Shown piece by piece: positions 1-8,331 of a stretch of 64,000 nucleotides of DNA. The notes beneath the pieces were generated by a model. That model saw only the letters and a program-made list of their open reading frames with translations. It did not search any database and was not told where the DNA came from. The stretch's first letter is position 1. Each line of letters begins with the position of its first letter. The stretch comes from Bdellovibrio sp. ZAP7 (GTDB taxonomy: Bacteria > Bdellovibrionota > Bdellovibrionia > Bdellovibrionales > Bdellovibrionaceae): positions 1,860,001 to 1,924,000 of the forward strand of contig NZ_CP030082.1 of NCBI RefSeq assembly GCF_006874645.1, in the 5' to 3' direction. Made by a program: the position numbers and the translations under genes.

Positions 1-1
1 A

Positions 2-1015
2 CTCATCACCGCAGATATTAATATTCTGGTCGGTGCCACAAACTATAATCTGGGTGTTGAGTATCCAGCCGTTATCGTAACTCCGGAAGGTACCGGGAAT
101 GTCGGTAACGGTAGCGTGGGCAACATTAAAGCCTCTAAGGTAAGAATGACCCCGGCCGGCGGTACAGCTGCGGTCTACGGGAATATCGTTGAGTTTAAAA
201 CGAAAATTCCTACGGGCGTGACAGTCGATAACCAAGCAAATATCTCCGTTTCAAAATCAAATGTTTCTTTAGGGAATATGAGTTTTGAGCAAGAGATCTT
301 GGACTGTAAAACGGGCCCGGTTTTCGGGGATTATGGTTGGTCATCAAAAATGCCAACCTATGGTTGCGGAGACTTCATGGGTAAGGACGGAACCGTTACA
401 GCCACTATTGGTGGCTTCAACGTTTCTCCAGACCGCTCGACAGTTGAAATCTTCATCAGCTTCCCAGGTGAAACAGGTTTTTGCGGCGGTTATTGGTCAC
501 CTCTAATGGTGTTCTTTGATGACAACTTGCCAAAGTTTGAAAACGTAAGTTCATTTCCTCTGAATCCAGGCGGAAAAGTGTATTGGCCGAATGCCAATCA
601 TCCAGGGTTTTTCTTAGCGATCGACCGCGACAAAAACGGCATGATCGATAAGAAAGACGAGCTTTTTGGGGACAACAACACGGCGATCAATGGTTTTGAA
701 TCCTTGAAGAAATTCGATTCCAATAAAGACGGCGTGATTGATGCCAAGGATAAAGAATTTAAACGCTTGGTGCTTTGGAAAGACATCAACGGTGACGGCG
801 TTTCCCAAAAAGGTGAACTGACGAAGGCCGCTTTGAAATTGGATAAGATTTCTTTGAACTATGAAAACTACGAGGAAGCTCGCGGTAAAAACGCTGAGAT
901 TCGCCAGCGTGCGAAGTTCTGGTATACCGATGCCAAAGGTAAAAAGAAAACTGGAAACGTTTACGATATTTGGTTTGCACCGTATATCCAAACGAATCTC
1001 GCTGACACCAAATAG
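2..1015 (+). CDS. EF-hand/dockerin-like calcium-binding protein, 3' end only
   Basis: The reading frame is open from the left edge to a TAG at 1013-1015, so only the C-terminal ~337 residues are visible; a GTG at 116 is internal. The visible part starts with beta-rich, Gly/Asn/Ser-containing sequence with a few Cys. At about 623-825 there are three EF-hand-type loops: one beginning D-R-D-K-N-G-M-I-D, one D-S-N-K-D-G-V-I-D, and one D-I-N-G-D-G-V-S. These DxDxDG loops are known to bind calcium in dockerins and in secreted bacterial surface proteins. I infer a secreted or surface-exposed protein, but its N-terminus and any signal peptide are outside the window. It converges with the thioredoxin-like gene, with the two stop codons directly adjacent. 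Confidence 0.7.
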   Translation, partial: LITADINILVGATNYNLGVEYPAVIVTPEGTGNVGNGSVGNIKASKVRMTPAGGTAAVYGNIVEFKTKIPTGVTVDNQANISVSKSNVSLGNMSFEQEILDCKTGPVFGDYGWSSKMPTYGCGDFMGKDGTVTATIGGFNVSPDRSTVEIFISFPGETGFCGGYWSPLMVFFDDNLPKFENVSSFPLNPGGKVYWPNANHPGFFLAIDRDKNGMIDKKDELFGDNNTAINGFESLKKFDSNKDGVIDAKDKEFKRLVLWKDINGDGVSQKGELTKAALKLDKISLNYENYEEARGKNAEIRQRAKFWYTDAKGKKKTGNVYDIWFAPYIQTNLADTK

Positions 1016-1510
1016 TTATTTCCCGTTCAGTAAGTCCTGAACGGTTTTCTCTAAAGCCTGTGCTTTCTTAGCGTCAAAGCCGCGAACGAAAGTCACAGGC
1101 TTTGTGTTTTTATCAAACACGAAAACCGTAGGAATCGCCACGACATCAAAGGAATTCATAAATTTTCGATCTGGATCTACAAAGACAGGAAACGGGTACG
1201 GAGATTTCTTTAAGTAAGCATTCCGTTCCTTTTCGTTGTCGTCTTCATTGACCGCTAAAACCACTAAGCCCTGGTTCTTATACTTCTTATAAAGCGCCGA
1301 ATAGTGGGGCAGGGCCTCTTTGCAGGGCTCACACCAGGTCGCCCAAAAATCCACCAGAACGACTTTGCCCTTTAAATCCTCAAAGCGAATCTTGTGTTCG
1401 TTAATTGAGTTTCCCGGAAGCTTATTAAATGAAATGTTCAAAGCCGTATCAGCAGCAAAAACCTGAAGCGAAATCAAAGAACCAAATACCAGGGCTAAGG
1501 CACGTAACAT
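1016..1510 (-). CDS. TlpA/ResA-like periplasmic thiol-disulfide oxidoreductase
   Basis: The product has 164 residues. An N-terminal hydrophobic segment (residues ~1-19, ending V-F-A/A) looks like a cleavable signal peptide, so I place the protein in the periplasm. The thioredoxin-fold core carries W-A-T-W-C-E-P-C with cysteines at 60 and 63, the redox-active pair, and the cis-Pro region reads A-I-P-T-V near residue 127. TlpA/ResA proteins keep cysteines of c-type cytochromes or other exported proteins reduced; the substrate here is unknown. ATG at 1510 lies 7 nt after the stop of the upstream ABC1 gene, so the two are probably co-transcribed. The length is normal for the family. Confidence 0.85.
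   Translation of the reverse strand: MLRALALVFGSLISLQVFAADTALNISFNKLPGNSINEHKIRFEDLKGKVVLVDFWATWCEPCKEALPHYSALYKKYKNQGLVVLAVNEDDNEKERNAYLKKSPYPFPVFVDPDRKFMNSFDVVAIPTVFVFDKNTKPVTFVRGFDAKKAQALEKTVQDLLNGK
1023..1050 (+). terminator. Intrinsic terminator of the EF-hand gene, inside the tlpA-like gene
   Basis: A perfect 8-bp stem (CCGTTCAG at 1023-1030, CTGAACGG at 1037-1044) with a 6-nt loop is followed by TTTTCTCT. It lies 7 nt after the stop of the plus-strand gene and within the last codons of the converging minus-strand gene. The T-rich tail is on the plus strand, so it should stop plus-strand transcription. Confidence 0.6.
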
Positions 1511-1516
1511 AAAACA

Positions 1517-2947
1517 TCAATCCATTTTGTTTAAGTACTTAAGAAGCAAGTCGCGACCGCGCATTTTTGCTTTTAAGATTGATAGGAAAATAAAAACACC
1601 ACCGGTTTTGCGATCCAGAAAAATAATTTCCCGCGGTGGGGTTCTAAAAGAAAACTGACGGGCAATCTGAAAAACCTTTTTTGATAAGCGTTGCGGAAGA
1701 TCCGTATTTTTCCAGTCGTAATTACCTTGTTGGTCAATGACTCCCAAAGTATTGCGAGGATCATTAAACTCGATAAAGGGCTCGACCGTCTCAAAGCAGA
1801 AAGCTTCAAACACAGATTTTAATTCTGCGCTATCACCTTCTTTGATAAAGCCAAGCTTTAGGGCTGCTTCCGTGAACATCTCACGATTATTGAACAGGGA
1901 GCCTTTCACCATTTGGCGATAAGGAATCAAAAAGGAAGCGTCGTAAATGCGGGTTGCACCGAAATCCAGAAGGATCAATTGATCATGGCCTTGGGGATCG
2001 ATGCGAATACGATAGTTTCCGCTATGTGGATCCGTTTGCACAACTCCCCATTCAAAAATTTCTTTAAAATACAGATCCAAGAAATTGGTGGCGAGACGAT
2101 TGCGACGCTCCTGAGGCAAAGATTGAATCACCGGATCATCAGCACGAAGTCCGCGCTCAAACGAGGTCGCTAAAATCTTAGGCCCCGAAAATTCACGGAA
2201 AACTTTCGGGACGACAAAACGTTTATCTCCCTCCAGACGGCGGTGATAGTCTTCGGTGGCATCTGCTTCTTGCAGGTAGTCCGTTTCCTGCAGCAGCATC
2301 TCGCGAATTTCGGAAAATAAAGAATCCGTATTAAAGTCTTTAGGAATCAGCTTTAAAGTGGACAGCAAGGTTTTAATCGCACGTAAGTCGCTATCGATAG
2401 CTTTATCGACGTTGGGATACTGAATTTTTAAAACAATCAGTTCTCCAGTGGCTTTGATTTTTGCGCGATGAACTTGGCCCATGGATGCTGATGCCAGGGC
2501 TTCTTTTTCGATTTCAAGCTGTGCCAATTTTTCAGGCGGCAAAAGTTCCTTTAAGCGCTTCTCGATTGCGACCCAGTTCAACGAAGGAGAGTCCGACTGC
2601 AAAGACTTCAAAAATTCATTCGCCTCCGGCGGAAGGAAGTGCTCCCCATACATGGAAAGCATTTGCCCGGCCTTCATCAGGCTGCCTTTAAGCTGTCCCA
2701 ATTCGGTGCTGATATTGGAGGCTTGAGTTTCTAAAAGCTTTTTCCAATTGGCTTCTTTAAATTCTTTGGATTTTAAAACCGTTGTGACTCCATGTTGCGC
2801 CACGGATGCCCCGGTTTGCAGGGTGAGCTTCGCGATAGAAAGACCCCGAGAGAAAACCGAGGACTTGATTTTATGAAGCCCCTGATCTTCATTCTTAGAT
2901 GCCTGCGCATCATTATTCTGTTTTTTAGCAGACTTTTTCTCATCCAT
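1517..2947 (-). CDS. ABC1/UbiB (AarF) family atypical kinase
   Basis: The 476-residue product has the signatures of the UbiB/ADCK family: a KxGQ motif (K92-A-G-Q95), an Ala-rich nucleotide loop A-S-A-S-M-G-Q-V-H (152-160), a likely ATP-lysine in I-V-L-K (174), the catalytic loop Q-T-D-P-H-S-G-N (304-311) and D-F-G (328-330). Members act as ATPases/kinases in ubiquinone synthesis or other isoprenoid-lipid homeostasis. No ubi genes lie nearby, so a specific ubiquinone role is not shown. The first ~30 residues are charged and Lys/Gln-rich. No clear C-terminal membrane helix of the type seen in E. coli UbiB is visible. It heads a two-gene operon with the TlpA-like gene. Confidence 0.85.
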   Translation of the reverse strand: MDEKKSAKKQNNDAQASKNEDQGLHKIKSSVFSRGLSIAKLTLQTGASVAQHGVTTVLKSKEFKEANWKKLLETQASNISTELGQLKGSLMKAGQMLSMYGEHFLPPEANEFLKSLQSDSPSLNWVAIEKRLKELLPPEKLAQLEIEKEALASASMGQVHRAKIKATGELIVLKIQYPNVDKAIDSDLRAIKTLLSTLKLIPKDFNTDSLFSEIREMLLQETDYLQEADATEDYHRRLEGDKRFVVPKVFREFSGPKILATSFERGLRADDPVIQSLPQERRNRLATNFLDLYFKEIFEWGVVQTDPHSGNYRIRIDPQGHDQLILLDFGATRIYDASFLIPYRQMVKGSLFNNREMFTEAALKLGFIKEGDSAELKSVFEAFCFETVEPFIEFNDPRNTLGVIDQQGNYDWKNTDLPQRLSKKVFQIARQFSFRTPPREIIFLDRKTGGVFIFLSILKAKMRGRDLLLKYLNKMD

Positions 2948-3035
2948 GCTTCAAAATTTTACCCATAACTTGATCAATGTTAAACCTTAAATGTCCACGC
3001 GCCGCATGAGTGTGTTGCTGAGCAAAGAGGATCCC

Positions 3036-4334
3036 ATGGTTATTTTCTGGTTTCGTCGCGATTTAAGGCTGAATGACAATGCAGGTCTCTATCACGCCTT
3101 AAAAGAGAACACTGCTGTTCAACCGCTTTTCATTTTTGACTCAGATATCTTAGATAAAATCGAAGATAAGGCCGACGCCCGGGTGTCGTTTATTTACGAC
3201 ACCGTGGCAAATCTAAAAGCTTCTCTCCAAGAAAAAGGATCGGACCTTTGGGTGCGCCATGGGAATCCGCAAGATGTTTTTAAAGAGCTTTTTGAAAAAA
3301 ATAAGATCACTGCAATTTATACGAATGGTGATTATGAACCCTATGCCCGAAAAAGAGACAAAGAGATCGCCACGATAGCTAAATCCTTCGGTGCTGAATT
3401 TAAATCGTACAAGGACCAAACTCTTTTCGAAAAAGATGAAATTCTAACTGGTCAAGGTAAGCCCTATACCGTCTATACACCCTATAAGAATAACGTGTTA
3501 AAAACTCTGACGCCTTTTTACTTGAAGTCTTATCCGAATGATAAGTACGAGTCAGCGTATCTAAAAAGTAAAAAGGCAGAAAAGCTTCCGAGTCTAAAAG
3601 ACTTGGGATTTAAAAGAACTGCGATTCAGTTTCCGCCTCTGCAGATTTCTGCAAAAACACTTAAAAACTATGCAAAAATCAGAGATCTTCCAGCCGTTGA
3701 AGGTGGGACATCGCACTTGGGCCTGCATCTAAGATTTGGAACGGTCAGTGTTCGTGAACTTGCAAGGGAGGGAAATAAGTTTTCCCCGGTGTGGCTTAGC
3801 GAGTTAATCTGGCGCGATTTCTTTATGCAGATACTGTGGCATTTTCCGGAAGTTGAAAAACGTAGCTTCCGCCCTGAGTACGATAAGATTGCTTGGCGCA
3901 ACTCCAAAGCCGATTTTAAAAAATGGTGCGAAGGTCAGACCGGGTATCCGCTGGTGGATGCAGGTATGCGCGAGCTTAATGCCACTGGTTTTATGCACAA
4001 TCGTGTGCGCATGGTGGTCGCAAGCTTTTTATGTAAGCATCTTCTTATTCATTGGTCGGAAGGCGAGAGATACTTTGCTAAAAAGCTCTTAGATTATGAT
4101 CTGGCTGCGAATAATGGCAACTGGCAATGGGCTGCTGGGTCGGGTTGTGATGCGGCTCCTTATTTTCGAATTTTTAACCCTGAAACCCAGGCGAAAAAGT
4201 TTGATCCTGACAATGAGTATATAAAAAAATGGGTGCCGGAGTTTGAAACAGAACAGTATGCTAAACCCATGATTGATCACAACGAAGCTCGTGGTCGTTG
4301 TCTGCAGGAATTTACGAAAGCGCTTAAAAAATAA
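3036..4334 (+). CDS. phrB: Class I CPD photolyase / cryptochrome family
   Basis: The product (432 residues from this start) begins V-I-F-W-F-R-R-D-L-R-L, the usual photolyase N-terminus. An ATG lies 45 nt further upstream, but ATG 3036 has AGAGG at good spacing and matches the family. The antenna domain is residues ~1-130. The FAD-binding helical domain contains W-R-D-F-F, the block from D-A-G-M-R-E-L to H-N-R-V-R-M, and N-N-G-N-W-Q-W-A-A-G-S-G-C-D-A, which line the FAD and lesion pocket. Length is slightly shorter than E. coli PhrB (472). The expected reaction is light-driven splitting of cyclobutane pyrimidine dimers. The next gene starts 12 nt after its stop, suggesting an operon. Confidence 0.9.
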   Translation: MVIFWFRRDLRLNDNAGLYHALKENTAVQPLFIFDSDILDKIEDKADARVSFIYDTVANLKASLQEKGSDLWVRHGNPQDVFKELFEKNKITAIYTNGDYEPYARKRDKEIATIAKSFGAEFKSYKDQTLFEKDEILTGQGKPYTVYTPYKNNVLKTLTPFYLKSYPNDKYESAYLKSKKAEKLPSLKDLGFKRTAIQFPPLQISAKTLKNYAKIRDLPAVEGGTSHLGLHLRFGTVSVRELAREGNKFSPVWLSELIWRDFFMQILWHFPEVEKRSFRPEYDKIAWRNSKADFKKWCEGQTGYPLVDAGMRELNATGFMHNRVRMVVASFLCKHLLIHWSEGERYFAKKLLDYDLAANNGNWQWAAGSGCDAAPYFRIFNPETQAKKFDPDNEYIKKWVPEFETEQYAKPMIDHNEARGRCLQEFTKALKK

Positions 4335-4346
4335 AGGACGTGTCCA

Positions 4347-5711
4347 GTGAAAGTATTAATGACCGGTGCTACAGGCCTCATTGGTAAGGAACTTGGAAAA
4401 AAACTTGCAAGTGAAGGACATGAAATCACGGTGATCAGTCGCAGTCTGGCAAAGGCTCGTGAAGTCCTTCCTTTTCCCTGCGAAGTCGTGGTGGGAGATT
4501 TAGTTCATGGAAAAATCGAAGATAAACGCTTAGAACACATCGAAGCGGTGATTAATCTTGTGGGCGAACCCGTGGTCGGCATGCGCTGGACGGAAGATAA
4601 GAAAAAAGCAATCTATCAATCCCGAGTTCTAGCGACGGAAAATCTGATTAAAAGCATCCCACCAGATGTTCGTGTCTTTGTGGGTGGTTCCGCCATCGGC
4701 TATTACGGAAGCTGTGCTGATACCATTTTAAAAGAAGATCATCATGCCGGTATGGATTTCTTAAGCGAAGTCTGCAAAGAGTGGGAGCGCGCCTCCAGTC
4801 ACGCACCTGGCAGAAAAGTTTTTATTCGCACCAGTATCGTTCTGTCCAAGCAGGGCGGTGCTTTGGAAGAAATGTTATTTCCCTTTAGAGCCGGGGTCGG
4901 TGGCGTTCTAGGTGACGGAAAGCATTGGATGAGCTGGATTCATATCGACGATATCGTTGCGATGTTTGCTGAAGCGTTGGCAAATAATAACTACGTCGGA
5001 CCTATTAACGGCAGTACTCCGCATCCGGTTACGAACCGCGAATTTTCTCAAACCTTGGTAGACGCTCTGGGGAAATCGTTAGGACCAGCCGTGCCACCAT
5101 TGGCGCTAAAAGCTCTCTTTGGAGAAGCAGCAGAAGTTGTTTTATCTTCTATTCGAGGCAGTGCTGAAAAAGCCATGAGTTTAGGGTTTGCATTTCAATA
5201 TCCCAATCTGCGTAATGCTTTAGAGGAGATCTGTGCTCCCTATAAAGACGGTGAAGAAATCTTTTACGCAGAACAATTTATTCCTCAGCCACCAGAAGAA
5301 ATCTTTCATTTCTTTAAAGACCCAGGAAACTTGGAAACAATCACACCGCCAAGTTTGAATTTTCATATCGAATCGGTTTCTACACCAGAAATCGAGCAGG
5401 GGACGGTTATTGATTATAAATTAAAGATTCGCGGGTTTCCCGCTAAATGGAAAACAGAAATTGACGAATGGAAGCCGCCTTTTCGTTTCGTGGATAACCA
5501 AAAAAAAGGTCCTTATCAGTTATGGCATCACACGCATGAGTTCAGGCCGTTTTTAGGAGGCACTCTGATGGTGGACCGGGTCCGCTATCGTTTGCCGTTG
5601 GGATATATCGGGTGGCTGACTGCGAGTAAGTTTGTCCGAAAAGACGTCGAGGAGATTTTCAAGTACCGCCGCAGTTATATTTCCCGGATGGATACGCCAA
5701 GAAAGCCTTAA
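4347..5711 (+). CDS. TIGR01777-type SDR fused to a C-terminal SRPBCC (START-like) domain
   Basis: The 454-residue protein starts at GTG 4347 with AAGGAC upstream. Residues ~1-295 form an atypical short-chain dehydrogenase of the YfcH/SDR39U1 type: G-A-T-G-L-I-G at the nucleotide-binding turn, V-N-L-V-G-E-P-V, G-S-A-I-G-Y-Y-G and I-H-I-D-D, ending with the usual DUF1731-like tail. Residues ~305-450 resemble a polyketide-cyclase/SRPBCC lipid-binding domain (starts A-E-Q-F-I-P-Q-P-P-E-E-I-F, ends D-V-E-E-I-F-K-Y-R). The enzymatic substrate of this family is not established. Fusion or adjacency of the two domains and linkage to photolyase suggest a light- or stress-linked small-molecule function, which is inference only. 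Confidence 0.8.
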   Translation: MKVLMTGATGLIGKELGKKLASEGHEITVISRSLAKAREVLPFPCEVVVGDLVHGKIEDKRLEHIEAVINLVGEPVVGMRWTEDKKKAIYQSRVLATENLIKSIPPDVRVFVGGSAIGYYGSCADTILKEDHHAGMDFLSEVCKEWERASSHAPGRKVFIRTSIVLSKQGGALEEMLFPFRAGVGGVLGDGKHWMSWIHIDDIVAMFAEALANNNYVGPINGSTPHPVTNREFSQTLVDALGKSLGPAVPPLALKALFGEAAEVVLSSIRGSAEKAMSLGFAFQYPNLRNALEEICAPYKDGEEIFYAEQFIPQPPEEIFHFFKDPGNLETITPPSLNFHIESVSTPEIEQGTVIDYKLKIRGFPAKWKTEIDEWKPPFRFVDNQKKGPYQLWHHTHEFRPFLGGTLMVDRVRYRLPLGYIGWLTASKFVRKDVEEIFKYRRSYISRMDTPRKP

Positions 5712-5719
5712 GAAGGTCC

Positions 5720-5752
5720 AAAAAAAGCCACCTCTAAATGGTGGCTTTTTTA
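5720..5752. terminator. Bidirectional intrinsic terminator
   Basis: A perfect 6-bp GC-rich stem (GCCACC 5727-5732, GGTGGC 5740-5745) has a 7-nt loop, an A-run on the left and a T-run on the right. It sits between the converging SDR fusion and ade genes and can serve both strands. Confidence 0.85.
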
Positions 5753-5753
5753 T

Positions 5754-7514
5754 TTAAACCGTTGCTTCCAGGGGAATAAATTTAAACTGAGTCACATCGA
5801 CCAAACCTTTATCAGTAAGCTTCAAGGTCGGAATAACTGGTAACGCTAAAAAGGCCATTTGAATAAAGGGTTCTTCTAAAACCACGCCCTGACTTTTAAA
5901 GGCACCTTTCAAATTCTCGATACCAGCTTTGATTTCATCAGCACTTTGCAGACTTAAAAGACCCGCAATCGGAAGTTCGACGGAAGCCTTCACTTGTCCC
6001 TGATCTGCAACGACAAAGCCGCCGCCCGTGCGAATGATCTCGTTCACGGCTACGCACATGTCGCTAAGATTGGTTCCGATCACCATGATGTTATGGGAAT
6101 CATGGGCTACGGAACTTGCCAAAGCCCCTGAGGTTAAACCCGTGCCTTTGACGAATCCCAGTCCCGGCGGAAGGTTTTGCCCATAGCGTTCGATATTAGC
6201 CATATACAAAATATCACTTTGATCGAACTGCACACCATCGTAAAAGCACTTTAAATGCTTCGTGATGATTTCATTTTGCACGATCTCGATCACGTTATAG
6301 TGACCTTTTTTACCAGGATACTTCAAATCACTCTCTTTCAACGGAGGGCGTTTAATCGTATTTTCCATTGGAGGCTGGGAAGCCTGCAATTTTGCCGGAA
6401 CTTCGTCGTGTAAACGCAGCTCAGAAACAAGTCGCCCACCAATCATCACGTCTTTGATTTTCACCTCAGAAAGATCAGTCAACAGAACCAAGTCAGCCTT
6501 TTTGCCTGGAGCGACCAGCCCCAAACGCTTTAAACCAAAGTGCTTAGCTGCGGAATAAGTGGCTAAGCGATAAGCGACATGAACTGGCACTTTATGAGTG
6601 TTGATTAATTCCTTAATAATATAGTTGATGTGACCTTCATGCGCGATTTCAAAGGGATTGCGATCATCCGTGCACAAAAGACACTGCGGAGATGAAAAAT
6701 CATTCACCAACGGCGCCAGTGTCTTTAAGTTTTTAGCCACACTGCCTTCGCGAATGATAAGGCCCATTCCTTTTTGCAGTTTTTCTCGGCCCTCTTCCAA
6801 GGTGACCGTTTCGTGACAGTTCTGAATTCCCGCAAGCAAATAAGCATTTAATGCTTTTCCGCGAAGCAGGGGAGCATGACCATCCAGATTCAGATCAGAA
6901 AAGGCTTCCACCTTATCCAAAACATCTTTGTCGGCATTAATCACCCCTGGAAAATTCATCATCTCAGCCAGTCCCAATACGGCGGGATGGTCTTTGAGGT
7001 GTTTCATTTCGCTTAAAGTAAAATCAGATCCCGTGGTTTCAAATCCCGGTAAAGCCGGCACGCAAGAGGACATCTGCACAAAAAGATTTTGTTTGGTCAG
7101 CTCGGCGCACCTTAAAAACCATTCAAACCCGCGAGCTCCCAGGACATTGGTAATTTCATGCGGATCACAGATAGCCGTTGTGGTACCCAAGGGTAAGGTG
7201 GCTGCTTCAAACTCAAAAGGTGACATCATCGACGATTCAATGTGCAAATGTCCATCAATAAAGCCAGGAGTGATAAAGGCCCCTGCGGCATCAATCACGC
7301 GCTTTGCTGTCGCATCCTGGTAATCAAGGCCGACGCCAACAATATATTCCCCGCCAATGGCTATAGCACTGGGATAGGTTTCACCAGTGATGACGTCGAG
7401 AATTTGGACATTCCTGATTAACACGTCTAAAGCTTCATCACCCCGGGCCTGCGCCAGTCGTGTCGGTAATTCAGTGCGAGAAATATTTTGCGTTCTTTTG
7501 TTTTGCAATGACAC
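5754..7514 (-). CDS. ade: Adenine deaminase
   Basis: The 586-residue protein belongs to the amidohydrolase superfamily. Metal-binding motifs G-H-L-H-I-E-S-S-M-M (88-97) and D-P-H-E (117-120) are present, as is the later C-T-D-D-R-N-P-F block and the C-terminal adenine deaminase domain with S-V-A-H-D-S-H-N. The length matches bacterial adenine deaminases (~580-590). It hydrolyses adenine to hypoxanthine and ammonia in the cytoplasm. It is the last gene of the xdhA-xdhB-xdhC-ade operon, 13 nt after xdhC, so its product hypoxanthine would be the direct substrate of the enzyme encoded upstream. Confidence 0.93.
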   Translation of the reverse strand: MSLQNKRTQNISRTELPTRLAQARGDEALDVLIRNVQILDVITGETYPSAIAIGGEYIVGVGLDYQDATAKRVIDAAGAFITPGFIDGHLHIESSMMSPFEFEAATLPLGTTTAICDPHEITNVLGARGFEWFLRCAELTKQNLFVQMSSCVPALPGFETTGSDFTLSEMKHLKDHPAVLGLAEMMNFPGVINADKDVLDKVEAFSDLNLDGHAPLLRGKALNAYLLAGIQNCHETVTLEEGREKLQKGMGLIIREGSVAKNLKTLAPLVNDFSSPQCLLCTDDRNPFEIAHEGHINYIIKELINTHKVPVHVAYRLATYSAAKHFGLKRLGLVAPGKKADLVLLTDLSEVKIKDVMIGGRLVSELRLHDEVPAKLQASQPPMENTIKRPPLKESDLKYPGKKGHYNVIEIVQNEIITKHLKCFYDGVQFDQSDILYMANIERYGQNLPPGLGFVKGTGLTSGALASSVAHDSHNIMVIGTNLSDMCVAVNEIIRTGGGFVVADQGQVKASVELPIAGLLSLQSADEIKAGIENLKGAFKSQGVVLEEPFIQMAFLALPVIPTLKLTDKGLVDVTQFKFIPLEATV

Positions 7515-7527
7515 GGGGAGAGTGCTC

Positions 7528-8331
7528 CTAGTTTTTAGAATTTAAAATGGCATCTCGGGTTTTTAAAATCTGGGCAACAATACTAAAGGAAATTTCCGCT
7601 GGATTATTGCCACCAAAAGAATCCCCCATCGGACAGTAAAATTCTTTAAGCAGGTTTTCAGAAATACCAGCCGCCAAAAGATCACTCTCAAGGCGTCTTC
7701 TTTTCTGATCGCTGCCCACGTTTCCCACATAACTAAAGCGACTGCGATTTTTCATGACTTCCACTAAAACAGGAAGGTCCGAAGAATGCCCCATCGTCAT
7801 GAGTGTTACATAAGAGTTCTCTGGAAGTTTTGCCACTTCCTCTGAAAGTTTATCCGTTACAACAGTTTTTAATTTTGTAGACTGAGGCAGGCGGGAAATC
7901 CATTCCTCGCGTTGATCAAAGCAAGTGACGTGGCAATCCAGGAACAAAAGCATGCGCACAAATTCCTGAGAAATATGTCCTGCTCCGAATACGGCAATAT
8001 GAAAAGGATTTTGAGATTTATGAAGTTCAAAAAAGAAACTTACAACTCCGCCGCAGGTCATGCCGATGTCTTTTTGTAAGTTCCAATCCACAAAATGATT
8101 CTTATGATCTTCACGGATCATGCGTTGAGCTTCTTTGATGGCAGCAGCTTCTACTTTACCACCACCGACAGTGCCAAACTCCAGGCCGTCAAGACTCACC
8201 AGGGCTTTTGCACCCACATCCTGAGGAGCAGACCCAATTTGTTTAACCATGGTGACCGCGACAAAGTTTTTTCCTGCCTCTTGCAGTTTTTTATAAGCGC
8301 TCAGGAAGGTTTCAAAATTAGGCCCGGTCAT
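7528..8331 (-). CDS. xdhC: XdhC-type molybdenum cofactor insertion factor
   Basis: The 267-residue protein has the XdhC/CoxI N-terminal block (G-S-A-P-Q-D-V-G-A-K near 33-42, G-T-V-G-G-G-K-V-E 53-61, M-T-C-G-G 91-95) and a C-terminal Rossmann domain with F-G-A-G-H-I-S (115-121). XdhC binds the sulfurated molybdenum cofactor and loads it into xanthine dehydrogenase. The start overlaps the end of xdhB by 14 nt, typical of tight co-translation with its client. Confidence 0.9.
   Translation of the reverse strand: MTGPNFETFLSAYKKLQEAGKNFVAVTMVKQIGSAPQDVGAKALVSLDGLEFGTVGGGKVEAAAIKEAQRMIREDHKNHFVDWNLQKDIGMTCGGVVSFFFELHKSQNPFHIAVFGAGHISQEFVRMLLFLDCHVTCFDQREEWISRLPQSTKLKTVVTDKLSEEVAKLPENSYVTLMTMGHSSDLPVLVEVMKNRSRFSYVGNVGSDQKRRRLESDLLAAGISENLLKEFYCPMGDSFGGNNPAEISFSIVAQILKTRDAILNSKN

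Noticed and set aside
614-991. 125-codon minus-strand open frame
   Set aside because: It is the antisense of the EF-hand repeat region; the plus strand has the coherent calcium-binding motifs.
6928-7323. 131-codon plus-strand open frame
   Set aside because: It is antisense to ade, over the metal-binding motif region.
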